Source: Parascedosporium putredinis | Taxonomy: Eukaryota; Ascomycota; Sordariomycetes; Microascales; Microascaceae | Reading direction: 5' to 3' | DNA length: 64,000 nucleotides | NCBI GenBank assembly: GCA_949357655.1 | Contig: CASHTG010000016.1 | Location: 1,674,001-1,738,000 of the forward strand | Part shown: in pieces, positions 33,364 through 44,543 of the stretch | How the letters are laid out: each line of letters starts with the position of its first letter | How positions within the stretch are numbered: position 1 is the stretch's first letter | Translations under genes and position numbers: made by a program | The notes under the pieces: model-generated | Database searches by the model: none | Seen by the model: the letters and a program-made list of their open reading frames with translations, nothing else | What the model was told of the DNA's origin: nothing

Positions 33364-36300
33364 ATGTGGCGACCGTCGGCAACGAGACCTGGGAGGCAAC
33401 GGCGTACGAGTATAACACCCAATACAACCTCCAGCCGACCGAGGACCACGAAGAAGCAAGGAATATCGCCGAACAGAAGGGCTACATTTACACCGCAGGA
33501 AAGCGTCCTAACTACAAGCCGACGGCGTTGCGATGGTATTTCATCTCAGCGCAAATCCTCATGACTTGCATAGTCATGGCGATTGTCGCGTATGCTCGCG
33601 TCAAGATGCCCAACTCTGACAGCACCGCAACGATCGAGGGACGCTCACTCGCCCCGAACTCGCAGGTTGTTGCCCTCGTTGACTTTGGGGGTACAAGAGA
33701 TATGGGCGAAGTAGCGATGATCACGAGGAGCAAGAATCGGCTCTACCAGGACCTACGCCTGCCTTGGTAGTGCGGGCGACTGATCCGATTGTGACTGGTT
33801 TAGTCGTGACGTCTACCTCGGCGGTTAGCATCCCCGCCGGAGATATTGTCACAATCATGGACTCGCCGTATATCAAGTCCCTCTCGGAGGACACGGCCTC
33901 TCTATCTTCTCAAGCTGGCGAGCAGGAGAATGGAGTCGAAATCGATGTCACAATCCCGAGGACTCCATGTGGCACGTCAACAGTCTGCGTCGCGACCATC
34001 ACGAAGCAAGTCATCAGCACTCTCATCATTCCCGCAACGACGCAGTTCTTGACATTTACCATGAGCGTGACAACCATTTATAATGTTATCGAAGAGGTGG
34101 AGACCATTGCGCCCTCCGACATCTTCTTCACCACCGATATCGTCACTGAAGTTGTAGACGTCACCGTGATCTACCAGACCGTCACACTTACGGTCCCGAG
34201 GCCCCCGCAGTCCTTCTTCAACTCGAGCAGGCCTACAACCGATCCCACGGACTCGGATCAGCAACTTCAGCCAACTCTGACAACACAAACTCGGACCCTT
34301 TCGCAGACCATCACGCAGACCATCACGACCCCTTCGGTCGGAACCATTCACGCCACCGGCGGTGTCGTCACGAAAACCAGGACTGAGACTATCGAGGTCC
34401 CCGTCCTTGGCATGGGCACCGTCACGAACGAAGACCAGACCTATTTCCAGCTGGGCGACACCACCATCGAAGTGACTTACACCCCGGAGGCAGGACGAAA
34501 CAACGGTGGAGGAGCCGCTCCCATTACCCACATCATTGAAACGATCGAACCGGGTGGCACAGTCACCAAGGTAATCGAGGATGGCCCGATTCAAGTTGTC
34601 ATCAACCAGGAGAACGAGGTCAAAACGGTGATAGCGGCGCCGTTGGTCAACGAAGTTGTTCAGCAAGTTGGGGGCGACGTGACTAACGTGGTGGTTGTCA
34701 TTACCCCTTCGCCCATCCCGCGCACTGGTCGCCAGGGCTCCGACGATACCATGAACGTGCAGAATGTTGCGGATCCCCAACAAGGCGGCTCTGGCTCTGG
34801 TTCCAACTCAGGTCAGGCCCAACCCGATCAGCCAGGAGGCTCCAACTCCAACCAAGGAGGCTCCTCGGGTCAAGGAAGCTCGGGTCAAGGAAGCGCCGGT
34901 CAAGGCCGGCCTGGCAGTTCCGGGTCCAGCTCAGGCCAAGGAAGCGGCGGACAGGGTCGACCCGGCCAGGCAGGGGCCAGCGGGTCTAACCAGCAAGGAT
35001 CCGGTACATTTGACGACGACGATACCTTTGAGCCGATCACTCTAACCGTCGTATCGGCGGTGGGAGGTCAGACACAACTCTTCACCACGCAGGACGCCCC
35101 ACAGACGATCTTCACGACGAACCCCGACGGGTCCCCGAGGACGATTATAACCACGCCCCCTCCCAGAGTCGTCACCTCAATGGTAGGGGGTCTTTGACCA
35201 CATTCGAACTCGTCACAACACCCGTCAACGGCGAGTTGCTCTCCTTTACGGTCGTATCGACCATTGGCGGATCCCTCACCACCTTTTAGAAACAATGGAG
35301 CCCACCACCTACCTCACCACCATTTCCGGAACGCCGCAAACCATTACCTCGACGCCGCCAGCCCGCACAGTCGTCTCAACATTAGCCGCCACGACCAAGA
35401 CGATGACTTCGGTCAGCACTCCGACCCCGACGGAAGAGGGGACACAGACCGAGCAAAGGTCTACAGCATGAACGCTTCTCAATATTTTGTCGGAAAGTTC
35501 CTTCCAGCGCTCTTGGCCATCCTCTTATCAATTCCTCTTCGCGTCATCGACCTCAACGCCAAGTTATATCAGCCATTCTACGCCCTTAACCGCGACGGCG
35601 GTGCCATGGGCCCCGATTCAATGACCCTCCATTTCAACGGCTTCAAGGGCTTCACCAAGCCTTTCATTATGCTCTCACAAGGTCACCCGATGACGTTCTT
35701 GACATCCATGATCCTTTGGGGCTCATCCCTCATGGTCCCTCTCGCCACCGAGGCCATCGGACTAAAGCTCCACGAAAAGTGCTCCATCAACAACATCAAG
35801 GGGTGCGGCGTTGCCCTCGGCATCTCTCCAGGGCCGACACACGCGCTTCTCGCCCTGATGGGCCTAATCGTAGTTTTCCTGCTCATACTTGTTATCATCA
35901 CCCGAAACTCGGAAAGCGGCCTCTTCGCCAACCCCTGGAGTATTCTCGGCATCGCATCCCTCGCGCGAAGCCGAGACGTTCGCATCTGGAGCGCCAGGAA
36001 AGAGTCGATTCGCAAAGAAACGAACGAAAAGCGATATGGGTTTGGATACTTCCAAAATGAGGAGGGTAGGGACGAGTACGGAATCGTGTTGAAGGACGAC
36101 TCGGCCCAGAACCTTAGGCCAGACGGCGACAACCCCGCGATGGGAGGCCATGGCCATATGGACGACGACGACGACTTTGTTCACGACGTTAACTCGGGCC
36201 CTATGAGAACCCGAAGCAGTTCGCTCTCCGCCGAGAGCCAGAGAACCTCCGTTCCGTTCCTTGCCCTGAGCTTTACCTGGCGGATCATCTTCACCTTGTT

Positions 36301-37124
36301 CCTAGTCGGGCTTTTTGTTGTCATTTTGTTCTACCACATCCAAGTCATGAAGGGGTGGAACCCCGAGTTTAGGAGCTTCATGAACAGCGGAAAGTTTGGC
36401 GCGCGGTTCCTCTTTGCCGGTTTTGGTGTTATCATTACCTTTGCTTGGGTTGCTTTCTTCGTCAGTAAGTGATATCCTCGTTTTTTTCACGTGAAACTGC
36501 TTCCACGCACGTCGACACTCATAATAGTAAGCCTGCAAAGCTAACCATATTTTTCTCCTTCGTCTAGGTGTCGCAATCATAACACCATACCAACAACTTA
36601 GCCGTAGCGCCCAGCCTCCCGAGCGATCCATCCTCCTTTCTCGACCAACCCACGGCATCTACGGCTTGTTTTCCGGCATCAAGGAAGGCAATATATTCCT
36701 CGTCCTGACGTCCTTTATCGCGATCCTCGTCGAGTTCCTCCCGCTCCTGCTCGCAAACGTCCCATTCAGCCTGACACAGACGCTCCTCACCCACAAGGTG
36801 TGCGCCCGCCTCTCGCTCTCCATCTTGACGGTCATGATTATGACTCTCATTGCGTCCATGTTTGTCAAGTGGCCCAAGATGCCGGTCGATCCCAGAAGCG
36901 TGGCGGGCGCCATCTATTACGTATCGGGATCCGATATCTTGATGAGCAGGGCGGAGGGCACCGGAAGGATGGACCGCGAGACGAGGGATAAGACTATCCG
37001 GCAGTACGGCGGGAGGTATTACTACGGGGCGATTCCGGGTAAGGGGAGGACCGGTGTCGAGGCCGATGAAGGCGCCGGGGTCGGAGAGGACGTGGAGACT
37101 GGGTATCACGGGAATCGCATTTAA
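33364..37124 (+). CDS. Large DUF3433 membrane protein with TVT-rich and GQS-rich extracellular part
   Basis: Coding is clear from about 33364 (ETWEATAYEYNTQYN) but the start codon is not; the position given is an approximate 5' limit. A first membrane helix (WYFISAQILMTCIVMAIVAY) is followed by a long threonine/valine-rich region (ITQTITTPSVG, VVDVTVIYQTVTLTV) and a Gly/Gln/Ser-rich spacer. Then comes the DUF3433 type membrane block (YFVGKFLPALLAILLSIPLR, LSQGHPMTFLTSMILWGSSL), a cytosolic loop with a run of aspartates, and further helices. An intron at 36465-36567 (GTAAGT donor) splits FFVS/VAIITPY. Four missing bases are inferred: about 33690-33765, 35186-35190, 35284-35287 and 35455-35457; the frame sequence 0, 2, 1, 0, 2 fits exactly four deletions. 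DUF3433 proteins occur only in fungi and are of unknown biochemical function. Confidence 0.85.
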
Positions 37125-37697
37125 CGTTTGATTTTTTCGGATCTGGGATCCATCCGCTTCCCTTCTTACGAGAGGCACCTGGAAGCCACACCGTTTTTTT
37201 GGTTTGAGGGGTCTCTCGCGCCTTACTCAAGGCCATAGACTGCCGCTCTATTTTCAGGCCTCTTATTTCCTCTTATTTCCTTGTTTTTTTTTCTTTCCTT
37301 GTCTTCTTCCATTTTTCTTTTCTGTTTGTCTAGTAGCGTATTTGCCAGCATGATGCAAGAATTCGACGGAGGGCGGACTGGATGGTCCAAGGGATAATGT
37401 TGCCTAACGAACCTTTAGATACCAAGTCATTTTGCATACCAAATATTAACGAATAGAACATGATTTTATGAGAACTTTTGTCATTTGTTGTATTTTTTTA
37501 TTGTTTGTTTTCTTTCTTTCTAATAAGAGACATGCATACGCGGCGCGTTTTCGGCACACGCTGCTAACTGGTGATCCGAGGCTTCGTTAATAGTTTCTAT
37601 AATATTAATAAGAGCCTTTCTGGGGATGAAATTCTCCTCTTCGTTGCTCATAATCATTGGGTCCCCGCCCTCTTCTACGTCTCTCGAGACACGGTCC
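37125..37697. other. Intergenic between convergent genes
   Basis: 3' flanks of the DUF3433 and VIVID-like genes, with long T-rich tracts at 37250-37330 and 37480-37525. An open frame at 37520-37771 overlaps the end of the VIVID-like gene; see findings. Confidence 0.5.
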
Positions 37698-38365
37698 TCA
37701 GGCGTCGTCGTCCGAGCTACTAGATTCGTCAAGCTCGGCTTGGAAGCCGACGATATAGCGACACCTCTCATTCTCCCATCCCACAGGAACCAGCGTCAGT
37801 AGGTTGACAAAGCTCCTGCCGGATTTCTTGAAATTAACGACGCTGAGTTGGAGTTCTCTTTGGCCGTCCAGCGACTTCTTCATCGCCTTGGCGCAATCTT
37901 TGGCCCTCTTGTCTCCGTCGCGGTACTCTCTCACCTCCCATCCAAGAGGCGCTTGCATGAACCGTGGATTCATGCCCATAACTTCGTTGGTCGTGTAGCC
38001 CGTCATCTTGCAGAATGGTTCCGAGGCGTATATGATGGGCATGTCAGGGAGGGAGAGGTCGCAGATGAGAAAGGAACACGACGTGTCAACGGGTCCGAGG
38101 TGGACTTGGGGTCGTGGCCGTGAAAACACCCTAATCTTTTCGCAAGAGAGGAAAGTCAGACTTGCAAGCCCTTTGGCCGCATCTCGACGGCGTGAGTCCT
38201 GCTAAGGGGTGGGTGGTTCAGTACTAACCAAAATCCCCATCACGTCCAGCCCACTTCGGCTGTATACACCAGCATAATTCAGAGGGAAAGGTGGTGTCGA
38301 GTAGAGAGGGAATCCTATGTTTGGCGTGCGAGCTGGGTGGTGCAGTTGTCCGTTGGAGGACTCAT
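37698..38365 (-). CDS. vvd: VIVID-like LOV-domain protein lacking the photoactive cysteine
   Basis: Two exons, 38365-38229 and 38135-37698, give 191 residues after adding one A in the run at 38320-38322. Neurospora VIVID has 186. Alignment to VIVID is direct: the N-cap LDVMGILIRVFSRPRPQ corresponds to the MGYL..RPNPQ segment, and GPVDTSC, PIIYASE and TGYTTNEVMG follow. The C-terminal half has VVNFKKSGRSFVNLLTLVPV and YIVGFQ, including the flavin-contacting asparagines and the terminal glutamine. VIVID-type proteins bind FAD and, after blue light forms a flavin-cysteine adduct, bind and dampen the white-collar complex. Here the adduct motif N-C-R-F-L-Q reads N-P-R-F-M-Q: proline (codon 37965-37967, about residue 103) replaces the cysteine. 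TGC to CCA needs three base changes, so this is not a sequencing slip. FAD binding is likely retained; classical photochemistry is not. Confidence 0.85.
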
Positions 38366-40527
38366 CCCGGGAGCGTCGCTTCCCAGGCTGGGAGCCCTAT
38401 TTCGGTGTTAACCCACCGCCGTCGACATTCCCTAGGCACAGCACTTGGCTCATCCTTCATGAGACCTCAAGGCGGGCACTGCTCCCAGGGGGACGCGACG
38501 AAGAGGGGGAGCAAGCGAGCTTGCTTACCTCTGCAAAGATTGGTACTATCGACATTGTTGGCGATGATGAGCATGTTGGTTCGGCCCTCACCTAAGACGA
38601 CCCAAGTTCGACAAAAAGTTAACCAAGGACGAGATGGTAGCGCATGAGAAAACGAGGTCCTTGGAAAACAGAGAGAGAGGAATCGTTCAAGGGACCATGG
38701 GATCTCGACCGACTCAGGGTCCGGCGCCCCCAGGGGTTTAAATGGATTCCCGCTGGCTCTGGGGGCACTACGGATGGGGACCCCCAAAAGCAGGATCGGC
38801 ATTTTTCTTGAATCACCCGGCCTCCGACAAGGCGCAATGTCATCGCGGTCGCATCAGTCTAACCGAGCAGTTCTCGAATGCGATGGAAAAAGGGTGTATG
38901 TATCAAAAGCACTAACTCTAAAGACGTGGAAGGGGAAGAAAGCGGCATGCGGGCAAACGAGCAGCTGGGGTCTCGTCGGGTCCTCGCCGGGTCTTGGCTT
39001 GTGGGCCAGCTCAACTGGCTCAACTGGGTCCGGTGCTGGGTCATTTTTCTGGGTCCTCGCTGCCCTGTGAGGTATTCGACCATTCTGCCCCTCCACCTTG
39101 CGGCAGCACGAAGCCAGGCTATGACGCGTTTTGCTTTACTTGACATGGCTCCCTCAAGACACACCCTCCTCCCCGCACCGCACCCCCCTTCTCCCCTTCC
39201 CGAGAACATCCCTGTCTCCCAACTCCCACCTCAGTCCTGGGGATCGAATTCTTGCGGAGGATATCGGCGTCATAGCTCTCCACAGATTCTAAACCTAAGC
39301 GTCTAGCCCTGTGCCTCTGTTCCTTTCTTCCTTTTCTGACTCGCTTCTTCTTTTTCCACCCAAGACCTATTTTTGCCGGGAAAGCGACGACGTGTCATGT
39401 CACTTGATGGTGGTTTCTATCTGCACAAGCAGCCATCTAGGTCGAGACCAGAGGGCCCCCTTGACTGCCACACAGATAAAAAAAAAAAAAAAAAAAAACG
39501 GCCATGCATCACATCCATCGACCCCCATTCAAGTGCTTGTCGATTGTCCCGAGTATAATGTAGATATCATGACTCTTTCAACGGAATTCTTCATGTTCAT
39601 GGCTGCAGTTTGCCCGTCTCCATCAGTCCCGGGGCAGCAAAGCTAATCGTAGAGTTTCTTCTTGATATTTCTCGCTTTGGTTCATGGGATCTCGTTGGCG
39701 GAGTTGCCTGACCTTTTGAGGTAATTTTCCTAGTTCCGATCCCCGATCCCGCCAAGCTGGCAGAGGTCCCACGGATCGTGAGGGCTTGGCGGCGGTATCG
39801 CTCAGGAGGGTGTCGTCTCTTCTCGAGGGGGTCAGGAGATATGGGAAAGTATCTTTGTACTGGCACTTGGCCTGAGCGAATGGGAGCGATCCAAGGAGCA
39901 GGATGTTGGGAAAGAAAGCCACTTCCTTGTTCTTTCCTTTTTTTCTGTTTTCATGCTCGCTCCAAATTCGCTGCATGTCCCAAGGTCTTTTAAGCTATCA
40001 ACCCATATTCAGCTTGGGAAAAGTTTGCCCCACTCGAGCCTGTGCTGCTCGAATTTTAGGACGATCATGGGCATCGATCCCGGACGCCTGCACCATTCCG
40101 GGAGATCGAGCCACACAAAGGAATGGCTGTACGCCAGGACAATAAAATCATTCCTAGTTCGTTGAACAGCCCTTCGGAAGCAAGCGGGCAAGTCTCGACC
40201 CAACGCCGACCCTTTACCCTAACACATATAGCTCGCCCCTATATTGGATTGCCATGCGAAGTGACATCAAGCCTCTACATGTAGATTTAGGAACATCGTC
40301 TAAGGCTCTCACTGATTTCATTCGCGCATAAACTCGCCGTGCATTGGGTATCATACAAATTGTACCATCGTACTCGTTGAACAAGTTGGAGGGAGGGTGA
40401 AGAGGAAGGCAAGGGAGGGTAAGGGGAGGAGGACAAAAATAAAAGCCAAATGGACCTAGCTGGCCAGGTTTCAGGGTGTCAGATCAACACGCTAAATCCT
40501 TCTTACAATTGCCCATGACTTTCTGCA
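38366..40527. other. Intergenic, about 2.2 kb
   Basis: Upstream of the VIVID-like gene (minus strand) and downstream of NSE2 (minus strand). No supported gene. A minus-strand ORF at 38467-38802 ends in a GTAAGC donor-like site but does not splice into the VIVID-like gene in frame. Contains the 21-base poly(A) run. Confidence 0.5.
39478..39498. repeat. Poly(A) run, 21 bases
   Basis: Twenty-one consecutive A, read directly; simple homopolymer, no retroelement tail context seen upstream. Confidence 0.9.
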
Positions 40528-41953
40528 TTACAGTTCGTCGTACTCGTGAGCCCTCGACCCCCGTTCCCGCTTGACTGAGCGGCGTGGACGAGCACTATTC
40601 CTTGACTCCTCCTTTATCCTTGTCGCGACATTGCCACCCCCTTCTTCGTCACTTTCGTCACCCTCCTCATCATCGTCACCATCGCCATCATCACGCACCA
40701 TTCTCGAGTTATCTTCGTCTTCATCTTCGGATTCAGGCCGCTGTCGCTCTCGTTGGGCTCTGCGAATCCGGGCTAGCATTGCCCGGTCAGGGTGGAGGTC
40801 TCGTTTTGAAATGTCCTGCAACGAGTCGAGAGTCGCACATTAGCACACCGCTTCCAAGCGTAGCGGAGATGTAGGATAAAAATGAGAGTGAAAGTGAAGA
40901 AAAAAAAAAAAACAACGGGGATTAAGACGCTCGACTTACCATGTTACAACCGGCTTGCGGGCACCGCACACGCTGGGCACCACCAAAAACTCGAGAATAG
41001 CGTCCTTTTCAAACGTGTGCTTGCATCGGGAGTTGGTGTAGGGTTCCCTCATCTCCTGCAGCGAAAGCGGGCACCGCGTGCTCACCTTTTGCCTCTCGAT
41101 GACGATGTCGTCGTCCCCGTCCGCCATTTCCTCGTCCTCGTCGCCACCGTTCTCCCCCGAGGTGCCGTAGTTGAACACAGGTTCGCCAGCGTGCGTGAAC
41201 CACCTCTTGGCGTCGGGAACGATGGCATCTGCGCCATGCAAGCCCATGTGCCACTGCCTCTTGAACTCGATGTAGTCGTTGTTCAAGCTGTATCGTTGAT
41301 ACGCAGCCATGCTCTCGTAGTCACTCGCCTTTTGTTCCCTCAACTCCCTAATCATGTCCGTCGACGGGTGGAACAGCGGCTCAGCCAAGACGTCCCTACC
41401 ATCCTCGTCGGCCTCGCCCGCCTCGGCGAGTTCCTGCTGCCTTTGCTCCCGCCGCATCCGCTCCTGCTGCCGCGTCCTCGCAACAGTCGACGTTGCATCG
41501 TGGGTGGCGCGGAGCACTTCCCGCTCGTCCGCCACCCCGGCTTTGAGGTCCACCAGTTGCCTGACCGACTGCTCCGCCTCCGTCGTCAGAGACTTGGCCA
41601 ATAGCTCGAGCTTCGTGACCTTTTTCTGCATCCGCGCCCTTTCTTCCTCCTTGTTTTCGCTCAAACCTTCCAGGTTGGACCTTGCCGTCTGCAGCGTCTC
41701 GTTCAGCTCAAACGTCGCCCGCCCTATGAGCGACAATGACTCGCGCACATGCTCGTCCAACTTCTCCGTCTTGAGGTTCTGGACAAGCTGGAAGAGGTGA
41801 TCTACCCCTCGCTATTGAGCGCACATGCCTGCGCTTTGTACGGGGAAGGGCGGCGAGGGCGGCTGACGAGGGCGGGTCACGGCGGCCCGGTGTTGAGCTT
41901 GACGAGGCGTCGTCGCGGCGACCCTGCTGAAGGCGACGTCTTCCAGGAAGCAT
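40528..41953 (-). CDS. nse2: NSE2/MMS21 SUMO ligase of the SMC5/6 complex
   Basis: Two exons, 41953-40940 and 40815-40528, with a GTAAGT donor. The SP-RING (zf-Nse) is complete: CPLSLQEMREPYTNSRCKHTF supplies C, C and H ligands, then RCPQAGCNM gives the last two cysteines and runs across the intron into DISKRDLHPD. The N-terminal part is long coiled-coil (LNETLQTARSNLEGL, ELLAKSLTTEAEQSV), as expected for binding the SMC5 arm. NSE2 attaches SUMO to repair proteins and works in the nucleus in homologous recombination and replication-fork stability. Three missing bases are inferred: at 40975-40977, 41805-41808 and one in about 41870-41950; with them exon 1 is 1017 bases and the protein 434 residues. 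The start (MLPGRRRLQQGRRDD) rests on the RRRLQ-type N-terminus usual in fungal NSE2. The C-terminal tail is highly acidic. Confidence 0.9.
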
Positions 41954-44543
41954 TTGATCCTTCCGAGATGCTTCCTTTTATGGGTACTAATCGCCCTTTT
42001 TCTTCTTATTTATGTTTTAGTGGACGTGGTGAGTGGATGGACGAGAGGTCTGCGATGAGATCAAGGGTGGATATGGCACGCGTTTACTTGACGCGTTAAT
42101 ACAGCTGATCAATTTGGGGGCCCTTTTTTCGTTTTTAGAGGGGCACCGCTGGAGGGCAGAAAATTGCCCCGCCTTCAGCCTTTAGCTAGCAGCTGCTGGC
42201 AACTGTGGTAGGACTAGAGAGATGAGATTTGACATTCTTGGCCTTTTGAGCTTTGAAATCGTGGTCGGTGTAAGTGAAGAAGTTGCCTTTTTTTTTCCCC
42301 TTCAGCCTTGAGAAATAGTCTAGAGTCCATGGTTCCAGCTATCGATATCGACCAAATAAACTTGCTCCTCATTTATAATCTCATTCGAGCCAACATGGCT
42401 CCCGTCCTGTGGCGGGAGGCAGGGTGCGAAACGTACCACACTAGATGGCGCGCAAATCGGATAAAGTTAGCGGTGCAAGTAGACGATTCGTTTTTGATTT
42501 CTTGAGAGGTCTACGACTTGTAGCCTTGAAATCACTTCAGTAAGTAGTAGCCGAGGCTATTGTCGGTCCGTCATTCGCATATGGACTATACCAAGTCTCG
42601 ATTGTCTCCATAGACTGCGAAGAAGAGAATCCATGGATCTCTTTGACTTAGGTGCATCGCCACCCTAGGCGGTCCAGCTCTCAACCGCCAGCTTCGTTAG
42701 ACGTTGCAGGCTACTTGTATGTCTTTAGTCACAAGCGGTGGCTCCCATGGTGGCCTCGTTCAAGAGGAATGTGCGACAATCCACGAGCTTCTTAGACATC
42801 TAGTAACAGGTGATCTCACCGGCCTTGAGCTTCAACAACAAGCTGCGGCAAAGATGCATCGCGGAGATGAGTAGGAAGACGAACTAGTAACCGAATGTGT
42901 AGTTCACAACGCTTAATGCTTGAGTGGCAAGATTCAATCAGTTTCGCCAGATCGCGAGGTCCAATGGAAGCCACTTGCCACACCGACTTTTCTTCGACGG
43001 CGTGTCTCAGGGCAGACCGAGAAGGCGCCCTAATCATACACCTTGAGCTCTTGAGACTCCGGGTTCGGCGGTCGAGTGCAACCGACTTTAATGTAACATA
43101 ACTTTGGAGATCTAGCCCTCCATCCCCGTGTCATCAAAGAATGATCTCGACCTCGGGAAACTTGAGACACGACAGCCCGCTTTCTTCCGGATGGACTATT
43201 AAGAGTTTCCCAGAGGTAATGGTATCACGGAGTCTTGCACCAGGGCCCTTACGCTATTACTCATGCAAGAATGTGCTATTAGGCTCTCAATTGAAGAGAG
43301 TACATGTAAAACCGTCTTGAGGTCATATGTAGCCTATCAATATGAGTCTGGCCTGTGGATTTAGACGGTTATTTTGTGGGAGACTAATGGTTTCTTAGAT
43401 ATTCGCGGGTGATATTCTTTGAGGCAGCCATCGACGGTCTCTAAGAATCTTTCTCGAAGCTGCAATTCAAATCCTGGCGCTTTTCAACCAAGAACAGAGG
43501 CACTAGAGGATGGCTCCCACCCTCAAGCATCTCTAAGGCGATGATGAATGGCTGGCCGAAGATATCAGGAGCGCGACTCAATCCGTTGTGGAAGATTCGA
43601 AGAGAATCAACAGGGGAGTTCTCTATCACTATAAACTGCTCACTGAACTTATGCTCTCGAGCAATGAGAGATGAGGGAACCCCGTTCAGCTGCTGACTGT
43701 GACTACAAAAGACGGCGAGTTAGGCAGCCAGCGTCTGTGCCGAGGGCGAGATACCCCACGAAGACACTTGAAGAGTAGCCTAAACTGTATGTGCGAATGT
43801 CCGGAGTGGCCAACAACGGCTGCCGAAAAGCTATTACACATAACCATGGATGTGATGTGGCTAGTTACCAGTTTTCAAAATCCTGCTCTACAATTCATTC
43901 ATCTGTGGTAGATGTTTTATCTCTTAAATACATTTACAAGTATCTATGGATCCATGTCTTCTTTGGTGATCGACGATGGGTCGCTGGAGGGAAGAATTTG
44001 ATAGCCCAAGGGAGAAAAAAAGAATGGGAAGAGAAACAACCTTGAAGACGTCTCGTCGAGACGGACAGGGCTACATCGACTAAAAAAGCTTGTATAATTT
44101 CGTCTGCTGCCTAGAACGCACAAGAGAAGTTTCAGTGTTCTCCAGGAAATTACGCTGCAGGTGCCCGGTCAGTGGATCAATGCAAGATCAATCTAGATTT
44201 TTAGAAACGCCGGCCTTAAAAGGCTCCCAAAGCGACGAGTCTAGCTCATCATTGATCGCTTAGCACGCGGGTCCTGGGGCTGAAGGTCGAGCTAGCCAGG
44301 GGTCTGCAGATGGGTACGTACCCCTCGAACCATTGGAATAACAAGAAAAAGGCACAACCGCTCGTGAAGCCACGACCAAAAGGGCGGGCGCGGGCGTCAC
44401 GATCTTTTTGCGTCCCATCCCAATTTTTTCTTTTCCCCCTATCTCGCCCTTGAGAAGGAGTAGCTTCCTCTTGAGGAGTTTTCTATCTCACGTCCCGGTA
44501 TTTTCAAACAGCGCCCAACGTGTTTTGAACGACCGTCGAAGCC
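41954..44543. other. Intergenic, about 2.6 kb, with possible gene remnant
   Basis: No intact gene. More AT-rich than the flanks. Two minus-strand ORFs with coding-like composition are listed separately as a possible remnant. The right end is the promoter of the gene at 44544. Confidence 0.45.
42816..43700 (-). pseudogene. Possible remnant of a protein-coding gene
   Basis: Two minus-strand open frames have amino-acid composition unlike random ORFs. One, 43629-43441, extends upstream without ATG (SSLIAREHKFSEQFIVIEN, then SLRIFHNGLSRAPDIFGQPF and LEMLEGGSHPLVPLFL). The other is 43037-42816 (LRHAVEEKSVWQVASIGPRD, LAKLIESCHSSIKRCELHIR). The stretch between them has several stops in all frames. 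I recognise no domain. They may be parts of one decayed gene or chance. Confidence 0.25.

Noticed and set aside
38467..38802. Candidate upstream exon of the VIVID-like gene ending at a GTAAGC site
   Set aside because: Its phase does not fit, and the two-exon model starting at 38365 already gives the size and N-cap of VIVID.
39478..39498. Poly(A) runs at 39478 and 54643 as retrotransposon tails
   Set aside because: No reverse-transcriptase-like sequence, target-site duplication or element body is visible next to either run.
40571..41800. Long plus-strand ORFs overlapping NSE2
   Set aside because: They are antisense shadows of the NSE2 coding sequence, with S- and R-rich composition from the acidic and coiled-coil codons.
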